Assembly (NCBI GenBank): GCA_016928995.1
Contig: JAFGJS010000105.1
Coordinates: 1-21,565, forward strand
Direction of reading: 5' to 3'
Source of the DNA: Candidatus Sumerlaeota bacterium
GTDB taxonomy: Bacteria > Sumerlaeota > Sumerlaeia > JAFGJS01
Length of the DNA: 21,565 bases
The position numbers and the translations under genes are program-made. Positions 1 to 7,583 of the stretch are shown here, in pieces. The notes beneath the pieces are model-generated. The model ran no database searches and was not told the origin of the DNA. It saw nothing but the letters and a program-made list of their open reading frames with translations. Position 1 is the first letter of the stretch; each line of letters opens with the position of its first letter.

Positions 1-1925
1 ACATTGGTCTCCCTACGCGCAGCCGTCAAAGCTCCATCGTTCCATTGGATGAAATGATAGCCGGTGTCTCCAATCGCTGTCACTGTCGTGCCGCTATCGC
101 CATGATCGACCATTTGGCTTGTCATCCCATCAATCGCGCCACCCAATCCCGCCGTGTAAGTCAACGTGTATTGATCGATCTCGAATATCGCGATCAATGC
201 CATATCATCAGCGACACTGTTCACTACCAGCGGATTCGAAGTCGAGTAATCCGCACCGCCCTCAGTCCACTTGGAGAAATGCCATCCTTCTGGAGCATTA
301 GCCGTCACCGACGTGCAGTCGTCGCCATGCACGACCGTCTGCGAACTCGCCCCGTCCAGCATAGTTCCCGATGTACCATCAGTTTCGAAGGTCACGGTGT
401 ATTGGTTAATCTCGAAACTCGCCGTTACGGCAATATCAGTCGTTACATTGGTCTCCCTACGCGCAGCCGTCAAAGCTCCATCGTTCCATTGGATGAAATG
501 ATAGCCGGTGTCTCCAATCGCCGTCACCGTCGTGCCGCTACTGTCGTAATTGACAGTCTGGCTTGTCGCACCATCAATCGATCCGTTCGCTCCAGCTGCG
601 TAATTCAGTGTGTATTGATTGATCTCGAAAACCGCAGTCAATGCCATATCTTTAGTTACGCCTATAATCGTCAGCGGATTTGAAGTCGAGTAATCCGCGC
701 CGCCCTCAGTCCACTTGAGAAAATGCCATCCTTCTGGAGCATTAGCCGTCACCGCTGTGCAATCCGCGCCATGCGTGACTGTTTGCGAACTCGCCCCGTC
801 CAGCGTTGTACCCGATGTTCCATCCGTTTCGAAGGTCACGGTATATTGGTTAATCTCGAAACTCGCCGTTACGGCAATATCAGTCGTCACATTCGTCTCC
901 CTGCGCGCAGCTGTCAAAGCTCCATCGCTCCATTGGACGAAATGATAGCCGGTGTTCCCAAGCGCTGTCACCGTCGTGCCGCTGCTGTCGTAATTGACAG
1001 TCTGGCTTGTCGCTCCATCAATCAAGCCATTCGTGTCCGCCGCGTAATTCAGCGTGTATTGATTGATCTCGAAAACTGCGATCAATACCATATCATCGAC
1101 GACATAGGTAACCGTTAAAGGAATCGAAGTGGAGTAATCCGCACCGCTCTCAGTCCACTTGGAAAAATGCCATCCTTCCGGAGCGACCGCCGTCACCGAT
1201 GTGCAGTCGTCGCCATGCTCAACAGTCTGCGAGGTCGCTCCATCCAGCGTCGCGCCTGATGTTCCATCCGTTTCAAAAGTCACGGTATACTGGTTAATCG
1301 CAAAACTCGCAGTTACACTGATATCTGTCGTCACAAAAGTATCCGTGCGCGTAGCAGTTAAAATACTATCGTTCCACTGCACAAAATGATAGCCAGTGTC
1401 TCCAACAGCCTCGACCTCTGTTCCATCATTGCCATAACTGACAATCTGTGGGGAAACACCCGAGATTGAACCGTGCGCGCCAGCGAAATAGGTCAAGGTG
1501 TAATTTTCGTTATATGCGAAACTCGCCGTCACGCTGATGTCAGTAGTCACGTTGGTATCGATCCGTGAATTCGCCGTTGAGCCGTCGCTCCACTGCACAA
1601 AATGATAATCGACGTCAGGCACGGTTTCGACGGATGTGCCATCGCCGCCGTGGTTGACAGTCTGTGTTGTAATACCGTCGATTGAACCATTCGGACCAGC
1701 GCTATAAATCAGCGAATATTGGTTGATCGCGAAACTGGCCGTCACGGAAATATCGGTTGTCACATTCGTGTCAACACGCGGATTGGTCGTAAATCCATCG
1801 CTCCATTGCACAAAGTGATATCCAGTGTCCGGGATCGCTTCAACCCCTGTGCCATCCTCGCCGTAGAAGACGGTCTGCAGCGCCTCTCCGCTGATTGAAC
1901 CGTGCTCTGCCGCGGAGTAAATCAA
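1..1925 (-). repeat. InlB/Listeria-Bacteroides-type repeats with a 444-bp higher-order unit
   Basis: About nine modules of 70-77 residues. The three nearest the FG-GAP part are of one type (YHFVQWSDG, R-x-DTNVTTDISVTASF). After these, two types alternate: one with WHFSKWTEGGADYS and VTFETDGTSG, the other with YHF(I/V)QWNDGALTAARRETNV. A pair makes 148 residues, and landmarks recur exactly 444 bp apart (starts at 1, 445, 889 and, more diverged, 1333). Earlier modules are spaced 213-216 bp (1549, 1762). The array runs out of the window, so the copy number is unknown. Confidence 0.9.
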
Positions 1926-4900
1926 ATTCTGCTCTGTTAACAGCAGGAAATCGGCTTCCTCCCATCCGTTGATCGGAATGGTGAACCATCGGCTTGCCGG
2001 CATGAACGGCGTCGTCGCCGGATGATAATGCAGCCGCATGCGCCAATGTTTACGACCGCCGGACACATCCATAAGCTCATTAAAGATGTAGCCAGCCACG
2101 CCGGTGTCGGACCAATCTTCACTCATAAAAGTCCCGCTGCCGTCAAAAGGCGTGCCGAACGGCTTGATTTCGCACTCGAGTTTGGTCTTGCCCCGACCGA
2201 AAGGAATACGCCCTAAAGCGGCGAGCCGGAAGCCATAAAAGCATTTTCCAAGCGTTGGCACCGGGGCGGAATTGTCGTTCGTTCGTACACGCGGCCTTAG
2301 AGTCATGCCGCGTCCCGTCTCGCCATTGCCATAGTAAACGTACGCTCGACCTTCGTATGATTGGCCATTACTGTATTGAGAAGCGCCGACAATCACGTCG
2401 CCATAACCATCGCCGTTGACATCGCCTGCCGCCGAAACACAGATACCGAGAGATGCATAGGTTTGATTGCCTTCTACAACCCAGTCGGCTGTGGAAGAAA
2501 GCCCCGTCACCGAACCGCGATACATGAAGGCTGCTCCTTCTGAATACTGGCCGTTGTTATAACGAAAAGCGCCGACAATCACGTCGCTGTATCCATCGCC
2601 GTTTATATCGCCCGCCGTAGAAACGGAACATCCGAATCGCGCACTAGCCATATCGCCTTCAGCGGCCCAGGCAGGCGTACCGGAAAGCCCTAATGCTGAA
2701 CCGTGGTATACAAAAGCCAAACCTTCGTCTTCCAAGTCGCCATCGCCCCAAGCAGCGCCAGCTATAACGTCACTATATCCGTCACCATTCACGTCACCCG
2801 CCGTGGAAACCCAATAGCCCAAATATGCACTTGTTTGATCGCTTTCCGCAGTCCAATTGGCGGTGGATGAAAGTCCTGACGCCGAACCATGATAAACGTA
2901 AATCCGACCTTCCTCTGTCTGACCGTTGGCGTATCCGTATGCGCCGATGATCACATCGCTAAAGCCGTCGCCATTCACGTCGCCCGCAGTTGAGACAGAG
3001 ACGCCAAAGGCTGCGTTGGATCTGTTGCTTTCAGCGGTCCAAGAAGCCGATGCTGATAATCCAGAAGCCGAACCGTAATACACGAAAGCCCGTCCCTCGT
3101 TACTTTGGCCATGATCGTAAAAAGGCGCGCCAACAATCACATCACTATAGCCGTCGCCATTCACATCACCCGCGGTTGTAACACCATGACCATACCATGC
3201 GTTGGCCTGATTGCTTTCTGCGGTCCAGGCGGCCGATGCCGATAAGCCTGATGCTGAGCCATGATAAACATAAGCCCGTCCCTCGTCCGTCTGACCATTA
3301 TCATAACGAGTTGCGCTGACGATTATGTCGCTATAGCCATCGCCATTCACGTCGCCTGCAGTGGAAGCGAAAGTTCCAAAAAACGCGCTTTCCTGATTGC
3401 TCTCGGCGTACCAGGCGACTGAAGTCGAAAGTCCTGACGCCGATCCATGATACACATAGGCCCGTCCTTCATTTGTCTGACCGCTATCGAAGTTCGGTGC
3501 GCCAACAATCACGTCGCTATAGCCATCGCCATTCACGTCGCCGGCAGTCGAAACTGCCGATCCGTAAAACGCGCTTGATTGATTACCCTCACGGCTCCAA
3601 TTCGCCGTGGCCGAAAGTCCCGATGCTGCGCCGTGATAAACGAACGCCCGTCCCTCATCTGTTTGGCCGTTGTCATAATTGGCGGCGCCGACGATTACAT
3701 CGCTGTAGCCATCGCCATTGATATCACCCGCCGTCGAGACAGAAACACCGAAGGATGCGGTTGTCTGATCGCATTCCGCAGTCCATGCTGCAGACACCGA
3801 TACTCCAGATGCTGAGCCATAATAGACAAATACTTCTCCTTCGTCCGACTGACCATTGTCATAACGTGACGCGCCGACAACCACATCGCTATAACCGTCG
3901 CCGTTCACATCGCCCGCCGTCGAAACAAAACCGCCAAAATATGCGTTGTCCTGGTCACTCTCCGCAGTCCAGGAGGCCGAAGCCGCAAGCCCCGACGACG
4001 AACCATAGTAGATGAAGGCGCTCCCTTCATCCGTCTGGCCGTTGTTATAACATGAGGCTCCGACAATCACATCGCTATAACCGTCGCCGTTCACGTCGCC
4101 CGCGGTGGCGACTGAACAGCCGAAATATGCGTTGTTCTGATCACTCTCTGCGGTCCAAGCGGCCGAAGCGAATAATCCTGACGCCGAACCATGATAGACA
4201 AAGGCGCATCCCTCGTCTGTCTGTCCATTATCATAGTTCGAAGCGCTGATGATCACATCGGTATATCCGTCGCCGTTCACATCGCCTGCTGTGGCAACGG
4301 ATATGCCCAACGATGCGCTGGTCTGATCGCACTCAGCCGTCCAGGAAGCCGAAGCGCTCAATCCTGAAGCTGAACCATGATACACAAAAGCGCTTCCCTC
4401 GTCTGTCTGTCCATTATCATAGTTAGAAGCGCCGACGATCACATCGCTGTAGCCATCGCCGTTCACGTCGCCAGCGGTGGAGACGGATACGCCCAACGAT
4501 GCGCTGGTCTGATCGCACTCAGCCGTCCAAGAGGCTGTGGTCAACAATCCTGAAGCAGAGCCTTGGAACACATATACTCGCCCTTCGTCTGCCTGGCCAT
4601 TGTCATAACCATAAGCACCAATGATCACATCGCTATAGCCGTCGCCGTTCACGTCGCCCGCGGTGGAAACGGAAGCTCCGAAATATGCATTCGCCTGATC
4701 GCTTTCCGCGCTCCAGTCGGCTGAGCCTGACAATCCGGAGGCTGAACCATGATATACAAATACACGGCCCTCATCCGCCTGGCCATTGTCGTAATGCTCG
4801 GCGCCGACAATCACGTCGCTGTAGCCATCGCCGTTCACATCGCCCGCGGTGGAGACGGATGATCCAAAATATGCATCTTCCTGATTGCTCTCGGCGGTCC

Positions 4901-5750
4901 ATGCGGCGCTCGTTGCCAGCGGATCGATTGTGACGGGAAACTGAGCATCGGTCACGTCCACACACAGATGGATTAAATCCGAGACTGACTGTATACTAGG
5001 CGTCTGCCGCTGCAGAGTATGAGCCGCACACAATTCCATCCGGCCGGGCAATTCCTTGCCTGTCGCATCCCAGGCTTTCATCTCTCCATAGCGGATAATC
5101 CCAACGCCGCCCTCGCTCAGGAATTCGATGGACTTGTTATCCGGAGCCATACCGGGGCGCAAAGAACCATGCACCTTTACTTCCAATCGGATTTCAGATG
5201 TTGAACTGTCTATTGTAAATTCAGGCACAGTAAATCCCTGCTCCAAGCCCTTGGAATCATTCACATACCATTCGATCAGACCATCCTCGCGATGGAATTC
5301 GATTCGATTGCCATTGGTTGCCACGCTCTCGATCACCGTAGCGTTCATCAGCTCCAATCCCCATTCCCAGGATGGCTCAGTTTCAGTCCGGCGCACTACG
5401 CGCGGACCTTCTTCTGTGAAATATGTTCGTAGATTATGGGCGCGATTGGGCGCAGAAAAAAGAGCTTTGCGAAAGAGTGAAGCCGAATATCCGGCAGTCG
5501 AATCTTCAGTGCGTTTCACTGCACTCTCGATTTGACTAATGTTGTATTCACTCACCGCAAGATCCTTTTGGACATTCGTCCACCAATCATCCAGAATTCC
5601 AGATGGAGTATTCCCATTCCCCTGATTCTCGGATTCGATCTGAGAATACTGCGCCTGTGCCATTAATACGGAGAAAAGAAAGCATAGCGTCACAGTAAAT
5701 TGTATTGCCCATAGCGAGATTCTTTGGATGATGCATGTTCGGAACCGCAT
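1..5750 (-). CDS. Giant secreted FG-GAP / InlB-repeat surface protein (3' end outside window)
   Basis: Reading the minus strand from the ATG at 5750 gives one uninterrupted frame to the window edge (at least 1,916 codons); the stop lies beyond base 1. An in-frame TAG just upstream and an AGGAAGAG ribosome-binding site about 10 bases before the ATG fix the start. Residues 1-34 form a signal peptide (RFR n-region, hydrophobic core, cleavage after AQA). Residues about 35-278 are an N-terminal region ending in VTIDPL. Residues about 279-1137 are 14 FG-GAP repeats with calcium-loop motifs of the type DVNGDGYSDVI. Residues about 1138-1275 are a linker domain containing GRGKTKLECEIKPFGTPFDG. From about 1277 onward there are InlB/Listeria-Bacteroides type repeats (GYHFVQWSDG, TDISVTASF). 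Families of this kind are extracellular; 14 blades would suit two seven-bladed propellers. Adhesion or substrate binding is inferred. The anchor or sorting signal would be in the missing C-terminus. Confidence 0.93.
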   Translation of the reverse strand, partial: MRFRTCIIQRISLWAIQFTVTLCFLFSVLMAQAQYSQIESENQGNGNTPSGILDDWWTNVQKDLAVSEYNISQIESAVKRTEDSTAGYSASLFRKALFSAPNRAHNLRTYFTEEGPRVVRRTETEPSWEWGLELMNATVIESVATNGNRIEFHREDGLIEWYVNDSKGLEQGFTVPEFTIDSSTSEIRLEVKVHGSLRPGMAPDNKSIEFLSEGGVGIIRYGEMKAWDATGKELPGRMELCAAHTLQRQTPSIQSVSDLIHLCVDVTDAQFPVTIDPLATSAAWTAESNQEDAYFGSSVSTAGDVNGDGYSDVIVGAEHYDNGQADEGRVFVYHGSASGLSGSADWSAESDQANAYFGASVSTAGDVNGDGYSDVIIGAYGYDNGQADEGRVYVFQGSASGLLTTASWTAECDQTSASLGVSVSTAGDVNGDGYSDVIVGASNYDNGQTDEGSAFVYHGSASGLSASASWTAECDQTSASLGISVATAGDVNGDGYTDVIISASNYDNGQTDEGCAFVYHGSASGLFASAAWTAESDQNNAYFGCSVATAGDVNGDGYSDVIVGASCYNNGQTDEGSAFIYYGSSSGLAASASWTAESDQDNAYFGGFVSTAGDVNGDGYSDVVVGASRYDNGQSDEGEVFVYYGSASGVSVSAAWTAECDQTTASFGVSVSTAGDINGDGYSDVIVGAANYDNGQTDEGRAFVYHGAASGLSATANWSREGNQSSAFYGSAVSTAGDVNGDGYSDVIVGAPNFDSGQTNEGRAYVYHGSASGLSTSVAWYAESNQESAFFGTFASTAGDVNGDGYSDIIVSATRYDNGQTDEGRAYVYHGSASGLSASAAWTAESNQANAWYGHGVTTAGDVNGDGYSDVIVGAPFYDHGQSNEGRAFVYYGSASGLSASASWTAESNRSNAAFGVSVSTAGDVNGDGFSDVIIGAYGYANGQTEEGRIYVYHGSASGLSSTANWTAESDQTSAYLGYWVSTAGDVNGDGYSDVIAGAAWGDGDLEDEGLAFVYHGSALGLSGTPAWAAEGDMASARFGCSVSTAGDINGDGYSDVIVGAFRYNNGQYSEGAAFMYRGSVTGLSSTADWVVEGNQTYASLGICVSAAGDVNGDGYGDVIVGASQYSNGQSYEGRAYVYYGNGETGRGMTLRPRVRTNDNSAPVPTLGKCFYGFRLAALGRIPFGRGKTKLECEIKPFGTPFDGSGTFMSEDWSDTGVAGYIFNELMDVSGGRKHWRMRLHYHPATTPFMPASRWFTIPINGWEEADFLLLTEQNLIYSAAEHGSISGEALQTVFYGEDGTGVEAIPDTGYHFVQWSDGFTTNPRVDTNVTTDISVTASFAINQYSLIYSAGPNGSIDGITTQTVNHGGDGTSVETVPDVDYHFVQWSDGSTANSRIDTNVTTDISVTASFAYNENYTLTYFAGAHGSISGVSPQIVSYGNDGTEVEAVGDTGYHFVQWNDSILTATRTDTFVTTDISVTASFAINQYTVTFETDGTSGATLDGATSQTVEHGDDCTSVTAVAPEGWHFSKWTESGADYSTSIPLTVTYVVDDMVLIAVFEINQYTLNYAADTNGLIDGATSQTVNYDSSGTTVTALGNTGYHFVQWSDGALTAARRETNVTTDIAVTASFEINQYTVTFETDGTSGTTLDGASSQTVTHGADCTAVTANAPEGWHFLKWTEGGADYSTSNPLTIIGVTKDMALTAVFEINQYTLNYAAGANGSIDGATSQTVNYDSSGTTVTAIGDTGYHFIQWNDGALTAARRETNVTTDIAVTASFEINQYTVTFETDGTSGTMLDGASSQTVVHGDDCTSVTANAPEGWHFSKWTEGGADYSTSNPLVVNSVADDMALIAIFEIDQYTLTYTAGLGGAIDGMTSQMVDHGDSGTTVTAIGDTGYHFIQWNDGALTAARRETN
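2340..4915 (-). repeat. Fourteen tandem FG-GAP repeats, 186-bp period
   Basis: The GDVNGDG-coding word recurs on the minus strand at about 4822, 4637, 4450, 4264, 4078, 3892, 3707, 3522, 3335, 3149, 2962, 2777, 2589 and 2403, so 14 units of about 186 bp (62 residues). Each unit has the order W-x-x-E-x-x-Q, FG, STAGDVNGDG, SDVI(I/V)GA, Y-x-NGQ, EGR, Y-GSASGLS. This is the integrin-alpha-like beta-propeller blade with a D-x-N-x-D-G calcium loop. The constant period without indels and high nucleotide similarity indicate expansion by tandem duplication. Confidence 0.93.
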
Positions 5751-5945
5751 GATGATTTTCTCTTCCTATCAATTCAATCTGCACTACACTCATTTCAATA
5801 AATATTACAATATCAAACACACAGAAGCCGTTTGTGATATTTTACAGCTTCCTGATTTGCGGCTATATCATGGAGATCAAAGAATAATGCCTTCTAGATG
5901 CCTTATTTACATGTATATGCGAATAATAACCCCTCTATTGTTTGG

Positions 5946-5975
5946 ATTATGTAATAATTCTACAGCCCTTGTCAA
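5946..5975 (-). promoter_or_regulatory. Sigma70-type promoter for the giant surface protein gene
   Basis: On the minus strand a perfect -35 TTGACA (5975-5970) is followed after 18 bases by CATAAT (5951-5946; 5 of 6 to consensus). A start near 5939 would leave a leader of about 190 bases before the ATG at 5750. That leader holds a modest hairpin (CAG-AAGC against GCTTCTG, one bulge). I did not recognise a known riboswitch in it. The surroundings are markedly AT-rich compared with the flanking genes. Confidence 0.6.
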
Positions 5976-6076
5976 TATCCAAGTCATAATACAGTGCCAT
6001 TTTCGAATTCGATGAATGGATGCACAGCTCTGGTTTAGCGCTTAAGTGTGGATAAGATCAATCGTTGCTAGGCAGA

Positions 6077-6290
6077 TATCAGGTTCGTGCAAGCGTTGCA
6101 TGGAGCGTGCATAAGGCGGGTATGGAGCGCCGATACTTGGCTTATGGAGTGCCCATACCTGCCTTATGCGAGGGCGATACTTATGGGTATCGGCGGCGGA
6201 TCCCGTATTGTATGAGGGTGATGATGTCAGTATGGCATGTAGTTTCGATATCAAGCTGGTATGCGATGCGAGCATCATGCTGGTATGCGA
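6077..6290. repeat. Imperfect 22-24 bp tandem repeat array in the intergenic region
   Basis: Units of exactly 22 bases begin at 6099, 6121, 6143 and 6165. They share the skeleton TATGGAGCG-cc-ATAC-tgg with 3-8 differences each; a weaker unit precedes them. Further right, GCTGGTATGCGA occurs at 6255-6266 and 6279-6290 (24-base period). Dyads lie across the units: GGTATGG (6119-6125) with CCATACC (6153-6159), and CGATAC (6175-6180) with GTATCG (6187-6192). The array lies 125-320 bases upstream of the surface-gene promoter. The remainder of 5751-6419 holds only this array, the promoter and the terminator; no gene is supported there. Confidence 0.55.
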
Positions 6291-6323
6291 AAGTCTGTTT
6301 TGTCGATTGGAGACGCAAGGTGG

Positions 6324-6358
6324 AAAAAAACGCGGCGACTCCGGATTGGAGCCGCCGC
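6324..6358 (-). terminator. Rho-independent terminator of the HU/DUF4469 gene
   Basis: On the minus strand an 11-bp stem (GCGGCGGCTCC with GGAGTCGCCGC, one G-U pair) closes a 5-base loop AATCC and is followed by G and seven T. It starts about 60 bases after the stop codon at 6420, so it separates this gene from the surface-protein gene further on. Confidence 0.9.
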
Positions 6359-6419
6359 AATGAAGGGGCGCAGTGCATTCGCCACAAAATGCGGCATGCC
6401 CCCCACAGCCGGTTTACGA

Positions 6420-7127
6420 TCAGGCGGTCAAGATCGCGTCAAGCCGGCCGGTGCGCAGTTCATCGCCGCCTTGCATCCTCGCGCGGACTTCGAGATAGTA
6501 GTCGTCGGCGGTGATGGTCGAGGGAATCAAAAACACCAACTGGCTGGGCTTGTTTTTCTGCACGTTCGTAACCTTGACCTCGGAACTGTGGGATACGACG
6601 ACGAAGAAGATGCCCTCGTCGGTCTGCGTGGGATCGAACTTCAGCCGGTGGCCGTTGAGTGTGCCGATGTTGCCGGGGGTGACGGTTCCGTTGGCCTCGC
6701 CGCTGCCCAGATCGACGTACTCGACCGGATTGGGCGCGGGCTTGATGCTTTCGATCTTCTGCACGGCGGCGCTGTCCCGGACGGTCTTGCGGACGCGCGC
6801 GCCGGGATTGGCGCCGACGTCGATGCGATGGCGCGCGGGATCAAAGCCGTCGCTCAGGCCGTTGAAGACGCCCTTGATGCGCGGGAAGAGCTCGACGAGA
6901 CCGCCGAGATTGACCCGCTGGCCGTCGATCAGCAGCGATTCGCAGGCCTTGATCGCGTCCTCCAGCACGGCGAAGATGTCGGCCTCGGTGGTCGTGCTGC
7001 CCTGGTCGATCATGCGGCGCACGATGGCGTCGAGATCGGCGGATGCGACGGCGTTGACCTGCGCGGAGTAGTCGTTCGGATCGCTGGTCAGGTTGTTTTC
7101 GAAGAGCGCGTATTGAATCGGACTCAT
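6420..7127 (-). CDS. HU-like DNA-binding domain protein with DUF4469 C-terminal domain
   Basis: This is a 235-residue soluble protein. Residues 1-95 resemble the HU/IHF-related DNA-binding fold found in Bacteroides-type 'HU-DNA_bdg' proteins: an N-terminal NLTSDPNDYSAQV stretch, then helices with TTTEADIFAVLEDAIKA and LIDGQRVNLGGLVELFPRIKG, the last typical of the HU beta-saddle. Residues about 105-235 match the DUF4469 type, a beta-sandwich module (VDLGSGEANGTVTPG, FVVVSHSSEVKVTNV, YYLEVRARM near the end). A strong AAAGGAGG ribosome-binding site lies 7 bases before the ATG. The gene has its own terminator and appears monocistronic. A nucleoid-associated or DNA-binding role follows from the family; targets are unknown. 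Family assignment is by recall of sequence patterns. Confidence 0.85.
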   Translation of the reverse strand: MSPIQYALFENNLTSDPNDYSAQVNAVASADLDAIVRRMIDQGSTTTEADIFAVLEDAIKACESLLIDGQRVNLGGLVELFPRIKGVFNGLSDGFDPARHRIDVGANPGARVRKTVRDSAAVQKIESIKPAPNPVEYVDLGSGEANGTVTPGNIGTLNGHRLKFDPTQTDEGIFFVVVSHSSEVKVTNVQKNKPSQLVFLIPSTITADDYYLEVRARMQGGDELRTGRLDAILTA

Positions 7128-7363
7128 GATGAGCCTCCTTTCGAATGGGCATGCGGCATGGTTCGCGCATGCGGTGGACGGGAAAGGATTGCGCGCAATC
7201 GTGCTTTAGAAACGGAGGCCTCGATATAAACTATAGACAACGGATCGTGGCATTGGTTTCAAGCACAGCCGTTTTTTCCATTTTACACGGATCGGTTCAG
7301 GCACAGGCGTGGGTGCATGCCGTCATTCTGGCAATCGTCACTGTACATCCCGCTGGTTCTTAA

Positions 7364-7404
7364 CGGCTGACATGATTTTTGCGGGGCAAAAATCCCGCCA
7401 GCCG
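7364..7404. terminator. 41-base symmetric hairpin downstream of gcvPB (possible terminator)
   Basis: CGGCTG (7364-7369) pairs with CAGCCG (7399-7404). A 4x4 internal loop (acat/ccgc) follows, then a perfect 9-bp stem GATTTTTGC/GCAAAAATC around a 3-base GGG loop. It lies about 180 bases beyond the gcvPB stop. There is no T-run after the stem, so it may be a non-canonical terminator or a structured element. The rest of 7128-7583 holds the palindrome described next and presumably the promoter of the HU/DUF4469 gene; no gene is supported there. Confidence 0.45.
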
Positions 7405-7424
7405 TGGGGCGCCTTTCCGTTCGA

Positions 7425-7471
7425 CCCAGGGCGGCGCTCACGGCCGCAAGCGGCCTACGCTCTGCCCTGGG
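7425..7471. repeat. GC-rich REP-like palindrome
   Basis: CCCAGGGC (7425-7432) pairs with GCCCTGGG (7464-7471), enclosing a second hairpin GGCCG-CAAG-CGGCC (7442-7455). Nested GC-rich palindromes of this look, with CCCAGGGC/GCCCTGGG ends, are scattered between genes of several planctomycete-like and related genomes (from memory, not checked). It lies about 110 bases downstream of gcvPB and could act as transcript end or be a mobile palindromic repeat. Only one copy is in the window. Confidence 0.5.
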
Positions 7472-7583
7472 CTGCGATATCCATCGCTTTCAGCGCTGAT
7501 AAGGAGCCATGATTAAAAGAGATAAACGCTTCGCGCATCTTGTCAGAATGAAGACATGCGCCCATTACATGAGCGGCGTTTCG

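Noticed and set aside
45-1389. Several plus-strand frames repeating similar proteins
   Set aside because: They are the reverse reading of the InlB repeat array, repeated because the array is repeated; the minus frame has a signal peptide and known domains.
2340-4965. Regularly spaced 186-bp repeats as a CRISPR or satellite array
   Set aside because: The whole period is coding and encodes FG-GAP blades; there are no short identical repeats with unrelated spacers.
5728-6015. 95-codon plus-strand frame in the AT-rich leader region
   Set aside because: It overlaps the start and promoter of the surface-protein gene, and has no ribosome-binding site and no recognisable features.
6099-6290. 22-24 bp repeats as a degenerate CRISPR
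   Set aside because: Units are directly adjacent with no spacers, and no cas genes are present.
6261-7229. 322-codon open frame on the plus strand
   Set aside because: It is antisense to the HU/DUF4469 gene and to its terminator; no ribosome-binding site or recognisable domain.
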